Origin: Bacteroidota bacterium
GTDB taxonomy: Bacteria > Bacteroidota > Bacteroidia > Bacteroidales > VadinHA17
Direction of reading: 5' to 3'
NCBI GenBank assembly: GCA_023430725.1
Contig: JAEYZD010000182.1
Location: 1-17,958, forward strand
Length of the DNA: 17,958 nucleotides
Shown: positions 8,580-16,098 of the stretch, in pieces
Position numbering within the stretch: position 1 is the first letter of the stretch
Layout: each line of letters starts with the position of its first letter
Position numbers and translations under genes: made by a program
The notes under the pieces: model-generated
Databases searched by the model: none
The model's input: the letters and a program-made list of their open reading frames with translations, nothing else
Told to the model about the DNA's origin: nothing

Positions 8580-8930
8580 TCAGATGATTTTGTTGGTGGC
8601 AGTATCTGGAAAAAGAATCATTGGCCTGAAGGTTTTTGCCTCTTCGGGTGTCATGTGTGCGTATGACATGATTATTACAACATCTCCCACCGCTATCTTC
8701 CTGGCAGCCGGACCGTTAAGGCATATCTCCCCGGAACCTCTCTGCCCGGTTATGACATAGGTCTCAAGACGCTCGCCGTTATTTCTGTTCAGGACATGCA
8801 CTTTCTCGTGCTCTGTCAGGCCGGCAGCATCCATCAGGTCTTCATCAATAGTGACACTGCCAATGTAGTTGAGGTCCGCACCGGTTACGGTGACGTTATG
8901 TATCTTTGATTTAAGTACTTCAATTGTCAT
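8580..8930 (-). CDS. panD: Aspartate 1-decarboxylase
   Basis: Converts L-aspartate to beta-alanine, the amine that PanC joins to pantoate. It is a 116-residue pyruvoyl enzyme of normal length. The self-cleavage site is Gly24-Ser25 (YIGSVTID), where Ser25 becomes the pyruvoyl cofactor of the alpha chain. Lys9 (KSKIHNVTVT), Tyr22 and the NGPAAR motif near 72-77 match the conserved active-site residues. The start MTIEVLKSKIH fits the family. It lies 52 bases after panC and has its own promoter-like sequence, so it may be expressed both with panC and independently. Its stop is three bases before the TTG start of the flippase-domain gene. Confidence 0.97.
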   Translation of the reverse strand: MTIEVLKSKIHNVTVTGADLNYIGSVTIDEDLMDAAGLTEHEKVHVLNRNNGERLETYVITGQRGSGEICLNGPAARKIAVGDVVIIMSYAHMTPEEAKTFRPMILFPDTATNKII

Positions 8931-8961
8931 TTTCGTGATTCAAGATTGCATTCTCAGGGTA

Positions 8962-8991
8962 CAAAGATAAATATCCTTTCATTTACCGCAA
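8962..8991 (-). promoter_or_regulatory. Candidate panD promoter, Bacteroidota type
   Basis: On the minus strand TTG (8991-8989) is followed by a 19-base spacer and a perfect TAnnTTTG box, TATCTTTG, at 8969-8962. Both boxes and the spacing agree with the Bacteroidota housekeeping sigma consensus. The -33 element lies inside the last codons of panC. The predicted start is near 8955, about 25 bases before panD. This would make panD, and probably the flippase-domain gene and radA, partly independent of panC. Confidence 0.65.
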
Positions 8992-9840
8992 TGCGACTTC
9001 AATATTGTCTATCAGCCTCACATCTCCTGCCCATAGTGCGATACAGGCAAAATAGTTCTTCTCCGGTGACATCCCGAACCTCGAAATTACCGGGTTGAGG
9101 GTGCCATCCTCAACCATCTCGAAATACTCGAGCCTGAAGTCGGGAATCATGTTGATCCGGTCAGCCACAAACTCCTTTATCTCCCGGATCTCGTAGTCTG
9201 AGATCATTGCTGCGGCTGCAATGAGGGTTCTGTAGATCTCGCCGGCCCTCTCACGGTGCTGCGTGAGAAGCCTGCGGTTACGGCTGCTCATTGCCAGGCC
9301 GTCATGTTCGCGTACAATCGGGCATGAGATTATGTCTGTCTTCGGGTATTCACGCCGGGCCAGTTCCCTGATAATTGTAAGCTGCTGAAAATCCTTCTGC
9401 CCGAAGAAAGCACAGGAGGGCCGTATAATGTCAAACAGCCGTGACACCACCTGTGCCACACCGTTGAAATGGCCCGGACGGTGAACACCCTCCATCACCC
9501 TTTCAAGTTCACCAAAGTCGAACCGGCGTGTGTCCGGCTCAGGGTATATCTCCTCCACCGGCGGGACAAACACGAAGTCGTTTTCTCGCAGATGCCCGGA
9601 AAGCAACTCCAGGTCAGCCTCAACCGTCCTGGGATATCTCAGCAGGTCATTGGGGTCATTGAATTGGGTCGGATTCACGAAGATGCTCACCGCTGCCATC
9701 CGGCAGCTCTCCACCGCCCTGTCAACCAATGATATGTGGCCCTCGTGAAGCGCCCCCATTGTTGGCACGAAGCCGGGGCTTCTGAGGACGGATACCCTGT
9801 AGTGCTCCCGCACTTCCTTGACTGTTGTCAGTACTTTCAT
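8983..9840 (-). CDS. panC: Pantothenate synthetase (pantoate-beta-alanine ligase)
   Basis: Catalyses ATP-dependent condensation of pantoate with beta-alanine in coenzyme A synthesis. The 285-residue protein shows the nucleotidyltransferase-superfamily ATP motifs: PTMGALHEGH at 26-35 (HIGH-like HEGH) and MSSRN at 184-188 (KMSKS-like). FVNPTQFNDPNDL at 54-66, GHFNGVAQVV at 123-132 and GQKD at 147-150 are also typical. Length and start (MKVLTTVKEV) fit the family. It is the first gene of the minus-strand run panC-panD-flippase-radA and is divergent from the starch-synthase-like gene, separated by 173 bases. No panB or panE is in the window. The only candidate -7 box I see upstream (TTATTTTG at 9907-9900) is imperfect and lacks a clear -33 partner. 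Confidence 0.97.
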   Translation of the reverse strand: MKVLTTVKEVREHYRVSVLRSPGFVPTMGALHEGHISLVDRAVESCRMAAVSIFVNPTQFNDPNDLLRYPRTVEADLELLSGHLRENDFVFVPPVEEIYPEPDTRRFDFGELERVMEGVHRPGHFNGVAQVVSRLFDIIRPSCAFFGQKDFQQLTIIRELARREYPKTDIISCPIVREHDGLAMSSRNRRLLTQHRERAGEIYRTLIAAAAMISDYEIREIKEFVADRINMIPDFRLEYFEMVEDGTLNPVISRFGMSPEKNYFACIALWAGDVRLIDNIEVALR

Positions 9841-9860
9841 TGCAGTGACTGTTAAGGTAC

Positions 9861-9895
9861 ACCGGACCGTGTTGCTGTGCGAACCCCGGTCCGGT
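9861..9895. repeat. Inverted repeat upstream of panC
   Basis: A perfect 8-base inverted repeat, ACCGGACC (9861-9868) and GGTCCGGT (9888-9895), with a 19-base loop. It lies 21-55 bases upstream of the panC start in the divergent control region. It could be a hairpin in the panC leader or a binding site for a dimeric regulator. No T-run follows on either strand that would make it a terminator. Confidence 0.5.
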
Positions 9896-9941
9896 ACTGC
9901 AAAATAACACCATTTTTGTCAGTAACCTGTTGTAATTAAGC

Positions 9942-10008
9942 TTGGAAATTAATACTGTTTTTTTTATTATCTTTGTACTTTCAATTAACATCCAGTTATA
10001 TCGGGAGG
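9942..10008 (+). promoter_or_regulatory. Candidate promoter and strong ribosome-binding site for the 10014 gene
   Basis: TTG at 9942-9944, a 23-base spacer and a perfect TAnnTTTG box (TATCTTTG, 9968-9975) form a plausible Bacteroidota promoter, with a somewhat long spacer. The predicted transcript start is near 9982. GGGAGG at 10003-10008 lies 5 bases before the ATG at 10014. This is an unusually good Shine-Dalgarno site for this window and decides that start over the upstream in-frame ATG at 9942, which would overlap the -33 box. The -7 region shares TATCTTTGTAC with the panD promoter. Confidence 0.6.
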
Positions 10009-10013
10009 TTTTA

Positions 10014-10835
10014 ATGGAGAGCAGAAGGGTATTGTTTGTTTCACAGGAGATCATGCCTTATCTCGGTGAGACAAAGCTTTCAAAGATCAGCCGTGATCTG
10101 CCGCAGGGCATACAGGAAAGGGGGAAGGAGATCCGGACATTCATGCCCCGATACGGCTCCATCAATGAGAGGAGAAATCAGCTTCACGAGGTCATCCGTC
10201 TTTCAGGGATGAATCTGATCATCGATGATACCGATCACCCCCTGATCATTAAGGTAGCCTCGATACAGTCAGCCAGGATGCAGGTTTACTTCATCGACAA
10301 CGATGATTATTTTCACCGCAAGCATACTGTGGCTGACGCATCCGGAAACGAGTACGAGGACAATGACGAGAGGGCCATTTTCTTTGCCCGCGGCGTCATC
10401 GAGACAGTCCGCAAGCTTCGATGGAGCCCTGACATCGTTCACTGCCACGGCTGGCTCGCTTCACTTGTGCCCCTCTACCTGCGCAAACTCTACTCTGACG
10501 ACCCGGTCTTCAGCAAGGTCAAATCGATCTATTCAGTCTACAATAACGGATTTAAAAAGCCGTTAAAATCTTCAATCTCAGCCAAGCTTGAGGCAGACGG
10601 AATTGATGCCGCCTCACTGGGTGCAATTAAGAAAGGGGCAGATTTTCTCAGCCTTACTACACTGGCCGCTGAAAATTCGGACGGCATAATTTTTGGGTGT
10701 GAGAAAATTGACGATGACGTGAGAAAAAAATTAATTGCCATGGGAAAGCCTCTCCTTGAATTCCAGGGGGAGGAAAATTATATAGATGCATACAATGACT
10801 TTTATGACAAGCTCTTACCTGAAAAAGCAAAATAG
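10014..10835 (+). CDS. Stand-alone N-terminal half of a glycogen/starch synthase (GT5-like)
   Basis: A 273-residue protein matching only the N-terminal Rossmann domain of GT5 glycogen/starch synthase; whole enzymes are near 470-500 residues. Visible similarities are RRVLFVSQEIMPY (4-16), the DLPQGIQERGKEIRTFMPRYG stretch (28-48, split by a charged segment) and VHCHGWLASLVPLYL (142-156). The KTGGL acceptor/ADP-glucose motif of active synthases is replaced by ETKLS (19-23), and the whole C-terminal donor-binding domain is missing. The following DNA encodes an unrelated lipoprotein, so this is not a frameshifted full gene. From memory, short genes of this kind sit beside panC in many Bacteroidales, so it is probably a maintained family and not debris. 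Catalysis is doubtful; a binding or regulatory role is my guess. It overlaps the next gene by 50 bases. Confidence 0.8.
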   Translation: MESRRVLFVSQEIMPYLGETKLSKISRDLPQGIQERGKEIRTFMPRYGSINERRNQLHEVIRLSGMNLIIDDTDHPLIIKVASIQSARMQVYFIDNDDYFHRKHTVADASGNEYEDNDERAIFFARGVIETVRKLRWSPDIVHCHGWLASLVPLYLRKLYSDDPVFSKVKSIYSVYNNGFKKPLKSSISAKLEADGIDAASLGAIKKGADFLSLTTLAAENSDGIIFGCEKIDDDVRKKLIAMGKPLLEFQGEENYIDAYNDFYDKLLPEKAK

Positions 10836-12114
10836 AAACCACGGCTCATCCCGACAGGGAACGCCGGCACTCAGACTAATCCTGTTCATATTGATCCTCG
10901 CAGCTCTTGCATCTTGCAAGCAGGATCCAGCAGGTATAGGCCTTGGCCTGCTTCCTGATAGCGACTTTATAGAGATTAAATCCACCGACACGGTCGGCAT
11001 CAGGGCCTATACGATGTACGAAGAGCTCTCCCTCTCCAACGACTATTCAAAGATGATTGCCGGGTCTCTCTATGATCCTTATTTCGGCAGCACCTACTGC
11101 GACTTTGTGACGCAGCTCAGGGTGATGTCCAAATGGCCCGCCAAACCTTTCGTTGTAGATTCAGTGCTGCTAACATTCTTTCCTTCGAAAGTTACCGGAA
11201 ATGACTCAACGGCGATTCACTACATTCGCCTCTGCGAAACCGGGACAGAACTTACCGACTCAACAGAATTCTTTACCGGGCAGGCTCCGGATACAATCAA
11301 ATACCTGGGCGAATATCGTTTGCCAAGGGTCAGGGCGGGAGTCCCGGTCTCGGTTAAGCTCTTTAGCTGGGTGGGTGATCATATAATGCGTGACACATCG
11401 ATGTTCAGCCCTGCGTCACAGTTCTACAAGGACTATTTCAGGGGTCTCTACTTCTCGATAAAGAGCCAGACAACGCCGATCATTGTGGAGATGGACGCAA
11501 CCGAAAATGCTTCAATCGATCCTCTCGGCCTCACAATCTTCTACCACTCTGACACTCTGAAATATACCTATTCATTTGTTGCCACTCCCAGGGCGGTCAA
11601 CTACAACAGGTTCACCCATGACCGCTCCACTGCAGATCCCCAGAAACAGATCAGCCACGTAAATGACCTTGTCATTGACACGGCAGTGTTCCTGCAGACA
11701 TACGCGGGTGTCTATGCGAAGCTTGACATACCTTCACTGGAGGCATACAGGGACGTTGAAAACCTGGCGGTGAACAAGGCCAGGATCATAGCACCGGTGC
11801 ACCTTGACGGGGTGGATTACCTCGAGAAGAACATGCCTTCCAGGATATTTGTGCGCTACCGCGACAGTGACGGCAGGGAGATGCTGATACCTGACCTGAC
11901 ACACGATGTCAGTTTCATGGACGGCACCTTCTACAATGACAAAGACAGCTACATCTTCAATATAACCTCATTTGTCCAGAAATACCTCAGGGGAGAGATT
12001 GACGAACCTTCAGTCGAACTATTCTTTCCTCTCTCAGCTGTTCAGAACGTTATCTTCAAGGCAAATACGAATGAACCGGCATTCAAGCTGGAGTTCGCGT
12101 ATACACTTTATTGA
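10786..12114 (+). CDS. DUF4270 lipoprotein
   Basis: A 442-residue predicted lipoprotein. A basic N-region (KKQNRNHGSSR) is followed by a hydrophobic core (about 29-41) and the lipobox LASC, with the lipidated cysteine at 44. After the cysteine (CKQDPAGIGLGLLPDSD) the protein is mostly beta-strand-like, as in the DUF4270 family of Bacteroidota, whose function is unknown. Start codons at 10786, 10795 and 10804 are possible. I chose 10786 because GGGGGAGG ends 12 bases upstream; all three give the same lipobox. All three lie inside the end of the preceding gene in another frame, implying translational coupling. The protein probably sits in the outer or inner membrane facing the periplasm or surface. 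Its place ahead of glmS suggests an envelope role, but nothing in the sequence shows what it binds. Confidence 0.82.
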   Translation: MHTMTFMTSSYLKKQNRNHGSSRQGTPALRLILFILILAALASCKQDPAGIGLGLLPDSDFIEIKSTDTVGIRAYTMYEELSLSNDYSKMIAGSLYDPYFGSTYCDFVTQLRVMSKWPAKPFVVDSVLLTFFPSKVTGNDSTAIHYIRLCETGTELTDSTEFFTGQAPDTIKYLGEYRLPRVRAGVPVSVKLFSWVGDHIMRDTSMFSPASQFYKDYFRGLYFSIKSQTTPIIVEMDATENASIDPLGLTIFYHSDTLKYTYSFVATPRAVNYNRFTHDRSTADPQKQISHVNDLVIDTAVFLQTYAGVYAKLDIPSLEAYRDVENLAVNKARIIAPVHLDGVDYLEKNMPSRIFVRYRDSDGREMLIPDLTHDVSFMDGTFYNDKDSYIFNITSFVQKYLRGEIDEPSVELFFPLSAVQNVIFKANTNEPAFKLEFAYTLY

Positions 12115-12137
12115 TTAACTAACACTAACGTTTGTTT

Positions 12138-13976
12138 ATGTGTGGAATTGTAGGATACATAGGCTCGCGTCCTGCCCGTGACATTGTTATCAATGGACTT
12201 AAAAGGCTGGAATACAGGGGTTATGACTCAGCAGGCATAGCCATCAGCAACGGTGAAAGGACGGAGATCTTCAAGTGTGCCGGCAGGGTCCGGGAGCTGG
12301 AGGAGATGGTCAACAGCAAGGATTTCGACGGCTCAATAGCAATAGGGCATACACGGTGGGCCACCCACGGTGAACCCAATGAGATCAATGCGCACCCGCA
12401 GGTGTCACACCGCGGGCACTTCATAGTGGTGCACAACGGCATCATTGAGAACTATGCACGCATTAAAAAGCATCTTGAGAGCCGTGATGTACGGTTCACC
12501 AGCCAGACTGACACGGAGGTGCTTGCAAACCTTATGGAACACCTTTATCTTGAGGGTGATCTCTCCGCAGAACAGGCTGTAATACTCGCGCTTAACAAGG
12601 TTGAAGGCACCTACGGCATCGCTGTTTACTGCCGCGACGAGCCGGGCAAGCTCTTCGCTGCCAGAAAGGGATCGCCGCTGGTGATAGGAGTGGGTGAGGG
12701 CGAAAATTTCATCGCCTCCGACGCCACACCTATCGTGGAACACACCCAGAGGGTGATCTACCTGAACGATGATGACCTCGCCGTGATAAGGAAGGATGAG
12801 ATGGTTCTGAAAGCCATCCGGAACAAGAGCTTCGAGCCCGAGGTGAAGGAGGTGGATCTTAAGCTGGGTGAGATTGACAAGGAGGGATTCCCGCACTTCA
12901 TGCTGAAGGAGATCTTTGAACAGCCACGTGCTATTCATGACACATTCAGGGGCAGGGTGCTTCCCAACCAGTCGGGACTGATGCTTGGCGGCCTTCACAA
13001 CGTGTTTGACACGATGGCTGCCGCTGACAGGATCCTTATTGTGGCCTGTGGTACCTCATGGCATGCAGGACTTGTCGGAGAGTATATTATCGAAGAGTAC
13101 TGCCGCATACCGGTGGAGGTGGAGTATGCCTCGGAGTTCAGGTACCGTGACCCGGTTATCAAGAAGGGAGACATAGTGCTGGCAATCAGCCAGAGCGGTG
13201 AGACTGCCGATACGCTGGCGGCAATACGCCTGGCAAAGGAGCGTGGTGCGCTGGTGCTGGGCATCTGCAACGTTGTCGGATCATCCATCTCACGCGAGAC
13301 CAATGCCGGCGTTTTCACCCATGCCGGTCCCGAGATAGGGGTGGCATCAACAAAGGCATTCACAACACAGGTTGTTACCCTGGCCATGATGGCTTTCGAG
13401 ACTGGCTACCGCAAGGGGCTCCTCGATGAGGCACGCTACCGCGGACTGATCCGCGAACTGACCTCGCTCCCCGGTAAACTGGAGCAGGCACTCATGGTGA
13501 ATGACAAGGCCCTGGCCCTGGCGCAGATTTACAAGGACTCGACAAACGCACTCTACCTGGGACGGGGCTTGCTCTATCCCGTGGCAATGGAGGGTGCACT
13601 GAAGCTCAAGGAGATATCCTATATCCATGCCGAAGGCTACCCGGCTGCCGAGATGAAACACGGGCCGATTGCCCTCATAGATGAACACATGCCAGTGGTT
13701 GTCGTGGCCACGAAGGAGAATTCCTACGACAAGATCGTAAGCAATATACAGGAGGTCAAGGCACGCAAGGGGCAGATAATCGCCATTGTCACGGAGGGTG
13801 ACCAGGTGATAAGCCAGATGGCTGATCATGTAATGGAGGTGCCGGACACCATATCGGTCTTCGCGCCTGTGCTGGCAGTGGTTCCGCTGCAGTTGCTCTC
13901 ATACCATATCGCCGTCCTTCGCGGATGCGATGTGGATCAGCCGAGAAATCTTGCCAAATCAGTCACAGTTGAATAA
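12138..13976 (+). CDS. glmS: Glutamine-fructose-6-phosphate aminotransferase (isomerizing)
   Basis: Makes glucosamine-6-phosphate from fructose-6-phosphate and glutamine, the first committed step to UDP-GlcNAc, peptidoglycan and lipid A. The 612-residue protein has an N-terminal Ntn-type glutaminase with nucleophile Cys2 (MCGIVGYIG), RWATHGEPNEINAHPQ at 74-89 and HNGIIENY at 99-106. Two SIS sugar-isomerase domains follow (CGTSWHAG 304-311; SQSGETADT 351-359; HAEGYPAAEMKHGP 497-510), then the usual C-terminal DQPRNLAKSVTVE tail. The start is fixed at the ATG at 12138 because the cysteine must directly follow the removed methionine; an in-frame TTG two codons earlier would block this. Only 23 bases separate it from the DUF4270 gene, so there is no room for a glmS ribozyme. 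DUF4954 follows after 15 bases. Confidence 0.98.
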   Translation: MCGIVGYIGSRPARDIVINGLKRLEYRGYDSAGIAISNGERTEIFKCAGRVRELEEMVNSKDFDGSIAIGHTRWATHGEPNEINAHPQVSHRGHFIVVHNGIIENYARIKKHLESRDVRFTSQTDTEVLANLMEHLYLEGDLSAEQAVILALNKVEGTYGIAVYCRDEPGKLFAARKGSPLVIGVGEGENFIASDATPIVEHTQRVIYLNDDDLAVIRKDEMVLKAIRNKSFEPEVKEVDLKLGEIDKEGFPHFMLKEIFEQPRAIHDTFRGRVLPNQSGLMLGGLHNVFDTMAAADRILIVACGTSWHAGLVGEYIIEEYCRIPVEVEYASEFRYRDPVIKKGDIVLAISQSGETADTLAAIRLAKERGALVLGICNVVGSSISRETNAGVFTHAGPEIGVASTKAFTTQVVTLAMMAFETGYRKGLLDEARYRGLIRELTSLPGKLEQALMVNDKALALAQIYKDSTNALYLGRGLLYPVAMEGALKLKEISYIHAEGYPAAEMKHGPIALIDEHMPVVVVATKENSYDKIVSNIQEVKARKGQIIAIVTEGDQVISQMADHVMEVPDTISVFAPVLAVVPLQLLSYHIAVLRGCDVDQPRNLAKSVTVE

Positions 13977-13991
13977 TAAAAACAGGAAACC

Positions 13992-15977
13992 ATGGCTGAC
14001 GGTTACAGAAGTCTTAGTATCGGTGAGATCCGCGGTCTCGAAGCAGCAGGCTGCAGGAGCAACTCATGGGAGAGCATATTCGTAAAGGACCCGTTCAACG
14101 CGGAGAGGATACAGAACGTCACATTCTCCGGTGTTGTCAGGCTGGGTCTGTTTAACGGCGTGGCCCGCGAACGGTGCGGCCTGCCGCTGATGCACGGCAT
14201 ACGGAACGCGCACATACACAACTGCAATATTGAGGACAACGTCACAATCACCGATATCACCGGGTTCATAGCAAACTATGACATCGGCGAGGGTGTTGTG
14301 ATCAGAAACTGCGGGCACATATCCACCGAGGGCAGGACATCCTTCGGCAACGGCACCCGCGTGGCGGTACTCAATGAAACCGGTGGCAGGGAGGTGCCCA
14401 TATGGGACCGGCTTACATCACACATGGCATACATAATCACCCTTTACCGGCATCGACCCGTTGCCATCGAGGTGATAGAAAAGCTTATCGCTGATTACAC
14501 CGAGAGTGTCAAGTCGGACCGGGGTGAGATCGGATCAGGGTCATATATCGCCGGGTGCGGCACAATAAAAAACGTCAGAATAGGCCACGGGGCAGTCATC
14601 GAGGATGTATCGAGGCTGGCCGAAGGATCGGTGAACAGTTCCTACAAGGACCCGGTATACATCGGCAACGATGTGATAATGGATCACTTCATCATCTGTT
14701 CCGGCTCGAAGGTCAATGATGCGGCGGTGATAGACAAGTGCTTCATAGGACAGGGATGCACGCTTTCCAAGCAGTACTCTGCCGAGAACTCTCTCTTCTT
14801 CTCCAATTGCGGTGGTTATCACGGTGAGGCTTGCTCAATCTTTGCTGGGCCGTTTACGGTGACACACCACAAATCGACGCTGCTGATTGCAGGCATCTTC
14901 TCATTCATGAACGCCGGCAGCGGCTCCAACCAGAGCAACCACATGTACAAGCTGGGGCCGATTCACCAGGGGATCATGGAGAGAGGCTCGAAGACAACTT
15001 CTGACTCCTACGTGCTGTGGCCCTCAAGGATAGGTCCATTTACGCTTGTGGTCGGCCGTCATTACCATAACGTGGACACCACACAGTTCCCGTTCTCGTA
15101 CCTCACCGAGGTAAGTTACGAGTCACAGCTTATCCCCGGCATCAACCTGCGCTCTGTGGGTACAATCCGTGACGCCCAGAAATGGCCGAAACGTGATGCA
15201 CGCAAGGATCCGAAGAGACTCGACCAGATAAACTATAACCTCCTCAGCCCCTTCACAGTGGGCAAGATGATGAAGGGAAGGGATCTGCTGAAGAAGCTGC
15301 TCGAGGAGAACCAGGGCAAGGCTGTTTTCAACTTTGACCGGATGAACATGAAGGCAAGCGCAGCTGAAAGGGGTATCGGCCTGTATCAGATGGGAATAGA
15401 CAAATTCATCGGCAATTCTGTGATAAAGAGGCTTGAGGGTGCAGAACTGAAGAGTGACGCTGATATCCGGAGCAGGATGAAGCCCGGTTCGGAAAAGGGT
15501 AAGGGTGACTGGATTGACATGTCAGGACTGCTTACTCCGCTGAGCGCTATTGAAGAGGTGCTGTCATCAATTGAAAAAAGGGAGATGAAGAGTGCTGATG
15601 CAATCAACAGGCATTTTGAACTGATCCACAGGCACTATTATGACCTGGAGTGGACCTGGGTTTATGACCGCCTTCCGGAGGAGACCGGCAAGCCGAATGA
15701 TGAGCTCACTGCTGATGATATAATTGCCATCGTGGAGAGATGGAAGAAGAGTGTTGTTGACCTTGACAGGATGCTGTATGAGGATGCACGCAAGGAGTTC
15801 ACCCTCTCATCAATGACAGGGTTTGGCATTGACGGTGATGATGAGGTCAAGAAGCGCGATTTCGAGCAGGTGAGGGGTGATTTTGAGAAGAACGGTGTTG
15901 TTCTGGCAATCCTTGATCACATCAAGGTCAAGACGGAGCTGGGAGACGAGCTGATAGGGCGATTGCGTATCAGGTGA
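13992..15977 (+). CDS. DUF4954 left-handed beta-helix protein
   Basis: A 661-residue soluble protein. Roughly residues 40-130 and 176-265 contain imperfect hexapeptide-like turns (for example NVTITD, GEGVVIRNC, IGHGAVIED, YIGNDVIMD, VNDAAVIDKC, IGQGCTL), characteristic of the left-handed beta-helix found in GlmU and other sugar-nucleotide acyltransferases. Middle motifs include HGEACSIFAGPFTVTHHKS (277-295), with paired histidines, and NAGSGSNQSNHMYKLGP (307-323). The last third (about 425-661) is charged and helical. No nucleotidyltransferase GXGTR-type signature is visible. I assign it to DUF4954, a Bacteroidota family without known activity. A Shine-Dalgarno-like AGGA lies 4 bases before the ATG, and the gene follows glmS by 15 bases, so the two are almost surely co-expressed. 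An acetyl- or acyl-transfer or sugar-nucleotide role is inferred only from fold and neighbour. Confidence 0.82.
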   Translation: MADGYRSLSIGEIRGLEAAGCRSNSWESIFVKDPFNAERIQNVTFSGVVRLGLFNGVARERCGLPLMHGIRNAHIHNCNIEDNVTITDITGFIANYDIGEGVVIRNCGHISTEGRTSFGNGTRVAVLNETGGREVPIWDRLTSHMAYIITLYRHRPVAIEVIEKLIADYTESVKSDRGEIGSGSYIAGCGTIKNVRIGHGAVIEDVSRLAEGSVNSSYKDPVYIGNDVIMDHFIICSGSKVNDAAVIDKCFIGQGCTLSKQYSAENSLFFSNCGGYHGEACSIFAGPFTVTHHKSTLLIAGIFSFMNAGSGSNQSNHMYKLGPIHQGIMERGSKTTSDSYVLWPSRIGPFTLVVGRHYHNVDTTQFPFSYLTEVSYESQLIPGINLRSVGTIRDAQKWPKRDARKDPKRLDQINYNLLSPFTVGKMMKGRDLLKKLLEENQGKAVFNFDRMNMKASAAERGIGLYQMGIDKFIGNSVIKRLEGAELKSDADIRSRMKPGSEKGKGDWIDMSGLLTPLSAIEEVLSSIEKREMKSADAINRHFELIHRHYYDLEWTWVYDRLPEETGKPNDELTADDIIAIVERWKKSVVDLDRMLYEDARKEFTLSSMTGFGIDGDDEVKKRDFEQVRGDFEKNGVVLAILDHIKVKTELGDELIGRLRIR

Positions 15978-16012
15978 AACATGTATTGCAGACAGCAGAT
16001 GCCCATTTGAAG

Positions 16013-16078
16013 GCAGCCTGTAGGGCTGCAAGAATTGTAGAAGCAGGACCCACCCACCCCTTTAAGCTCTATGAGCTT
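16013..16078. terminator. Two small hairpins between convergent genes, possible terminator
   Basis: In the 121-base gap between DUF4954 and rfbB are GCAGCC/GGCTGC with a 5-base loop (16013-16029) and AAGCTC-TAT-GAGCTT (16064-16078). The second is flanked by short T and A runs on both sides (TTT before it, TTTCATT overlapping its end), so it could act weakly in both directions. The stems are only 6 base pairs. This is a suggestion from position and shape. Confidence 0.35.
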
Positions 16079-16098
16079 TCATTGCCAAAACTATTGCC

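Noticed and set aside
9722..10054. Minus-strand open frame of 110 codons across the panC/starch-synthase gap
   Set aside because: It overlaps panC in another frame and runs through the divergent control region; no family similarity.
10014..12114. Frameshifted full-length glycogen synthase
   Set aside because: The downstream sequence encodes a lipoprotein with its own signal peptide, and no C-terminal GT5 motifs appear in any frame there.
12115..12137. Possible glmS ribozyme or leader riboswitch
   Set aside because: Only 23 bases separate the DUF4270 stop from glmS, far too few for the ribozyme.
12405..12998. Minus-strand open frame of 197 codons opposite glmS
   Set aside because: Antisense shadow of a clearly recognised gene, with no family resemblance or ribosome-binding site.
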